Positions 60,414-64,000 of a stretch of 64,000 nucleotides of DNA are shown one piece after another. Every line of letters starts with the position of its first letter. Within the stretch, counting starts at the first letter, position 1. Location of the stretch: assembly GCF_000002515.2 (NCBI RefSeq), contig NC_006037.1, positions 248,001 to 312,000 of the forward strand, in the 5' to 3' direction. The stretch comes from Kluyveromyces lactis. Its lineage: Eukaryota > Ascomycota > Saccharomycetes > Saccharomycetales > Saccharomycetaceae. A program made the position numbers and the translations under genes. The notes under the pieces were generated by a model. It was not told the origin of the DNA and made no database searches. It saw only the letters and a program-made list of their open reading frames with translations.

Positions 60414-63056
60414 ATGGAAACCAATCAAGAGGCGAACCTAAAGGCCAAAAAAAGGTATAAGCTATCGTTCGTTTGCCAGTTATGCCGAAAGAGTAAAACT
60501 AAATGTGATAGGAAGAAGCCTAGTTGCGCCAGATGTCAGCGGCTAAACAAACCCTGCATTTATGATTTGGAATACCAGCCTTTGCCCAGGAAACCGAACA
60601 AGGATGCAGCCTTGGCTCGACTACAGAAAGAGCTCGAATATTGGAAATATTTCGCTAATGCTAGATTAAGTGAGATGAAAAAAATGGACAGCACGGGGTC
60701 AGAAGCACTATCAGAAACAAGTTCAGATTATTTACCCAAACATAAGATCAACTTATCAGCTTTTAAACCTCAGCTTGTCTACCAAGAATTTCGATTTATG
60801 GAGTTGAAAGTATTCACCAATATGTCGCAGATCAAACACGATTGTTTTCTATCGACATTTCTAGGTACATTCTTTGCCTCTGCTTCAAAAGAGGAACTGC
60901 TGCACAATGTTTCGCCTTATTTGTCGTACCATGCTAATAATGACAATTCTAAATACATTGACAGAGTTCTTCATTTACGACAAAACTTACTAATGAGATT
61001 CACCACTGAAGCACAATCCAATCGTATTCAAGATTTCACGGATAGACTATTAACAGGAAGGGAAGTACTTGTTAACTACCGCACGGCATTTTTTGTTACC
61101 ATGTTGAGGAATGTCTTCTTCCAGGGTAAGTTTGAAGATTCCAAAAAGCAAGAGGACCCGTGCCCGCCGTTATTAGAAAGACTAGTTTCCGAGGCAAATA
61201 TTTTATTACCAAAGAAAGATGCCTTATTGTTGTACAAGTCATACTTTTACAGAAGGCTTTACCACATTTATCCATATTTTGATATTGGAATGTTCGAAGA
61301 AACGTTGGATAAAATATTAGTAGATGATTCCGAGAGACCAGACCGCATGATTTTCGACATTGGAATAGAGAACTTTAGGTACAAGCTTACAAATATTGCA
61401 CTTTTAATGCTAGTGTTGAAGATCTCGTATGGTGCGTTACAGGCCGTAATAGACACTGATTATAATGCCGAGATTTGTGATTCTGATTTCATCAAACAAA
61501 ATCCCGTAGTAGATCAATGTATTGTATTTGCCGAAATATGCTTGGCTAAAATGTGCATTTTCAGTGGTACAAACGAAGTACAAATTTCATGTATGCTTTT
61601 CATTTGGAATTTTTTTTGTGTCGGCAATGGTGATGATGACAGTGTCTTCGGAAGGGCGACTGATATAGTCACTGAGATGGTATTTACTTTGGCCATGAAT
61701 AATGGCCTTGGACGTGACGCAACTCAATATCAGCAGTACCAAATGCATCCATCCGTACAGATTGAATTACAGAATCTGCGGAGAAAGCTAAGCTTGAATG
61801 TTATTTCGACCAGCGTGTTCTCTGGTATCTTAACTGGTAATTTCCCTACCAACATTTGGAGCAATGCCAAGAACTTCCTTAATCTTAATGGAGGCAGGGA
61901 TGAGTTCATGGGATTGGTGAAAAGAAGCATGAAAGAAATCGACCCATTTGAGTTGAAGATTCATAACGTTCTATTCAAAACTTATAAAATATTGGTACTT
62001 TTAATGGATCTAGAAGACTTGGTGAAAAAGGGCTCTCCTGGGATGGACTTGATACGTATAGATTTTATTACGAATGCTATAACTGAGGCCTTGAATTTAA
62101 ACTTTTCCATGGATTTTGATTTCATCGGAGGTCCAAAATCGTACAAAGTAGAGTTATCAAACGGAAAAATTTTGGAGTGTGATGTGATAGATTCGTACCA
62201 TAACGTTCAAACCCAAATTATTGTAAGAAACTTAATGATTCATTTGAACAAAACTTTGTTCTTATACTTCGAAGACTTATGCGTGAAAGGTAATATGGAT
62301 AATTTGATATATTACAAAAAATATTTAATAGAATCAACAAGACACACATTAGAGCTAGCAAAGTTATCAATACTCATCCTTGAAGGTGATTTCGACCGAG
62401 TGTTGACAGATGGTTTCAATATGGAAAAGTGCAAGATGAGTACTGAAATTGTCTTCCCCACAATATTGTACTCTTTGCTTGCATTTGGTATTAGGCTTGC
62501 GCATGCAGAGTTAAGTTTAACTGAAACGATAGAAACGTTTGATGCAAGTATTATTGACGTGTCTGCGTTACAGAATAGGTTAAAACTACTCACCAATTTA
62601 CGGAAAAATACGCTTTATGCTATAGGAAGACTCGCGGACGCTATGAGCGCTTCATTCCAATACAAGAATTTCTGCACGTTCAGATCTTTACTTTTCATAG
62701 ACGCAGTGATAAAATTGGACATGTCAAGAGGACTCATGGACATGATGTTCTACGCGTTAAACCCTCAAAACGGCGTCTTTGACAAGCTGAATTCCGAAAT
62801 GAAAGAGTTACTTACCCATACTTTGGGTGTAAACCACGAAAAATTGCGCGAGGAGCTAGACAATTTGGAAAGAGCTCAGTTCTTATCTATTGTAGATGAA
62901 AAATTCTTACTCGAAATTCAATCCATGATGCAGGCTCTTCGATTCTCTTACGTCGACATCAGCAATGAAGCGGACCCGGAGATATTACCAATGACAAGAC
63001 CACCTTCCATGCCGCATGGTGTTTCTGTGCTTAACGACTATTTCAAACAACCTTAA
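60414..63056 (+). CDS. Zn2Cys6 transcription factor, OAF1/PIP2-like (second of three)
   Basis: 880 residues. The zinc cluster is at about 19-47 (FVCQLCRKSKTKCDRKKPSCARCQRLNKPC), followed by the linker PRKPNKDAALARLQKELEYWKYFA, shared with Oaf1. The middle region contains YFYRRLYHIYPYFDIGMFEETLD and NNGLGRDATQYQQY, matching positions in Oaf1 and in the preceding paralogue. The C-terminus (PHGVSVLNDYFKQP) lacks the FDFVFDG-like activation motif of the first paralogue. Oaf1 and Pip2 act as a heterodimer that activates peroxisomal and beta-oxidation genes in response to oleate. Which target this member binds is unknown. Confidence 0.88.
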   Translation: METNQEANLKAKKRYKLSFVCQLCRKSKTKCDRKKPSCARCQRLNKPCIYDLEYQPLPRKPNKDAALARLQKELEYWKYFANARLSEMKKMDSTGSEALSETSSDYLPKHKINLSAFKPQLVYQEFRFMELKVFTNMSQIKHDCFLSTFLGTFFASASKEELLHNVSPYLSYHANNDNSKYIDRVLHLRQNLLMRFTTEAQSNRIQDFTDRLLTGREVLVNYRTAFFVTMLRNVFFQGKFEDSKKQEDPCPPLLERLVSEANILLPKKDALLLYKSYFYRRLYHIYPYFDIGMFEETLDKILVDDSERPDRMIFDIGIENFRYKLTNIALLMLVLKISYGALQAVIDTDYNAEICDSDFIKQNPVVDQCIVFAEICLAKMCIFSGTNEVQISCMLFIWNFFCVGNGDDDSVFGRATDIVTEMVFTLAMNNGLGRDATQYQQYQMHPSVQIELQNLRRKLSLNVISTSVFSGILTGNFPTNIWSNAKNFLNLNGGRDEFMGLVKRSMKEIDPFELKIHNVLFKTYKILVLLMDLEDLVKKGSPGMDLIRIDFITNAITEALNLNFSMDFDFIGGPKSYKVELSNGKILECDVIDSYHNVQTQIIVRNLMIHLNKTLFLYFEDLCVKGNMDNLIYYKKYLIESTRHTLELAKLSILILEGDFDRVLTDGFNMEKCKMSTEIVFPTILYSLLAFGIRLAHAELSLTETIETFDASIIDVSALQNRLKLLTNLRKNTLYAIGRLADAMSASFQYKNFCTFRSLLFIDAVIKLDMSRGLMDMMFYALNPQNGVFDKLNSEMKELLTHTLGVNHEKLREELDNLERAQFLSIVDEKFLLEIQSMMQALRFSYVDISNEADPEILPMTRPPSMPHGVSVLNDYFKQP

Positions 63057-63627
63057 CGACTTCCACCCCATCTATGTTACTAATGAAACCATAAACAAAA
63101 ATACGTATATTCATATGTATATATGTATGTGCAGTGCATCAACTTTGTACCTTACAGAAACATTTTCCCTAGAAAACCTTGTAACGCTTTAACTTTCTTT
63201 CTCATGTTGCTGATACCGTTGAAAGGCTCAAGGCTCCATCAAGTGACTAATTTCAAAGTCAGAAGTCCAAGGGAAATAGACTCGAGCAATTCGCAACCAA
63301 ACCTAACCGTAGTTACGCCGCGGTTCCCTCTTATAACGGCCGCCAGAAAATCCCCTCAACACCTGTACACCGTACTATAATGACCACCCAAATTGTTTGT
63401 TTTTCGGGCGGGCTTCAATTGGGTTCATTCGAAACTATAAAATTAAAGGTTTAAATGCCAAGTTTATTTAGTTGAAAGGCGATGGGGTTAAGATTTTCCA
63501 GACTACTATATGATCGGGGTTTATTAACAGCTGCGAAGCAAAGGTTAAACGCAACATAAAGCTCAGCGCAGAGAGGCACCTAATTAGTGGAAAGTATCAC
63601 AAACGTATTTCAAAGTACAGAGGCTAT
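63057..63627. promoter_or_regulatory. Promoter of the third OAF1-like gene
   Basis: 571 bp between same-strand paralogues, with a GC-rich patch at 63308-63345 that contains an oleate-response-element match. No gene seen. Confidence 0.5.
63321..63342 (-). promoter_or_regulatory. Oleate response element (CGGN3TNAN8-12CCG)
   Basis: On the minus strand the 22-nt stretch reads CGG-CCG-TTA, ten nucleotides, then CCG, fitting the Oaf1/Pip2 consensus exactly with N10. It lies about 285 bp before the third OAF1-like ATG. S. cerevisiae PIP2 is autoregulated through such an element. Confidence 0.65.
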
Positions 63628-64000
63628 ATGGCTATGAAAGAGGAGAGCATTGAACCTGCAGATGACGAGAAATCGAGGGAGGACCAAACATCCAACGGTG
63701 CATGCAAGAGACAAAGGATTTCCTTCGTTTGCCAGGCATGCAGGAAGAATAAGACTAAATGTGACAGGGAGAAGCCACGGTGTGGAAGATGTGTTAAGTA
63801 CCACCTGAAGTGTGTATATGACGTTGAACAACAGAAACCACCACGGGTTCCAAGCAAGGATGCAATTATCAAAAGGTTAACTAGCGAAGTGGAATACTGG
63901 AAGAGTAAGGCTGAAGGGTTTCAGGTCTCTTCGAACGTTAGTACAACTAGTCCCTCTGATGTGGAAAGCTTGCATACTAGTAAGAGGCAAAGAACTGGGG
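63628..64000 (+). CDS. OAF1: Zn2Cys6 transcription factor, OAF1/PIP2-like (third of three), 3' end beyond the window
   Basis: Only the first about 124 codons are present. After an acidic lead (MAMKEESIEPADDEKSRED) comes RISFVCQACRKNKTKCDREKPRCGRCVKYHLKCVYD, a zinc cluster closely matching that of S. cerevisiae Oaf1/Pip2. The shared linker PRVPSKDAIIKRLTSEVEYWKSKAEG follows, then a Ser/Thr-rich stretch and a second basic patch (SKRQRTG). The frame is open to the right edge. Of the three tandem genes this has the most Oaf1-like DNA-binding domain, so it is the best candidate for the functional orthologue. Confidence 0.85.
   Translation, partial: MAMKEESIEPADDEKSREDQTSNGACKRQRISFVCQACRKNKTKCDREKPRCGRCVKYHLKCVYDVEQQKPPRVPSKDAIIKRLTSEVEYWKSKAEGFQVSSNVSTTSPSDVESLHTSKRQRTG

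Overview
The window is nuclear DNA from a budding yeast of the Saccharomycetaceae. It is AT-rich and gene-dense, with intronless genes on both strands, short intergenic gaps, one tRNA gene and no rRNA or complete mobile element. Gene content and order point to a lineage that split off before the whole-genome duplication. Genes that lie on different S. cerevisiae chromosomes sit here as single copies in one run: REC8 (Sc chr XVI), then HAA1/CUP2, RAD54, SUT1/2 and YIP5 (Sc chr VII/XVI). OSH6/OSH7 is also a single gene. I infer the genus Kluyveromyces, most likely K. lactis chromosome A. This rests on remembered gene order and on base composition, not on a search.

Left part (1-16.4 kb): the 3' end of the eIF2A gene, an intron-bearing tRNA (apparently Gln-CUG), then a block collinear with S. 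cerevisiae YKR003W-YKR008W: OSH6/7, ECM9, a YKR005C-like surface protein, MRPL13, MEH1 and RSC4. An extra gene for a CBS-PB1 protein sits inside this block. REC8 follows and carries a URS1 meiotic element in its promoter.

Middle part (16.4-36.1 kb): a short coiled-coil gene, the iron permease FTR1 with two Aft-type GGGTGCA sites, the copper-fist factor HAA1/CUP2, RAD54, SUT1/2, YIP5, SUA5 and the Golgi calcium pump PMR1. Several long intergenic stretches occur here (up to 2.1 kb), mostly upstream of regulators.

Right part (36-64 kb): cell-wall genes (a MID2/MTL1-type stress sensor and an SCW4/SCW10 glucanase), a sugar-porter gene (YDL199C-like), TRM8, MRPL11, a nitronate monooxygenase-like gene and one unrecognised gene. 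Then comes a block like Sc YAL054C-YAL049C: ACS1 and FLC2 transcribed divergently, AIM2, and a tandem set of three OAF1/PIP2-type regulators. The first of the three has no zinc cluster. The third runs off the window and carries a sequence fitting the oleate response element in its own promoter.

Shared functional themes are cell-wall integrity (MID2, SCW4), metal and acid homeostasis (FTR1, PMR1, HAA1), non-fermentable carbon and fatty-acid regulation (ACS1 and the OAF1-like array), and meiosis and recombination (REC8, RAD54).
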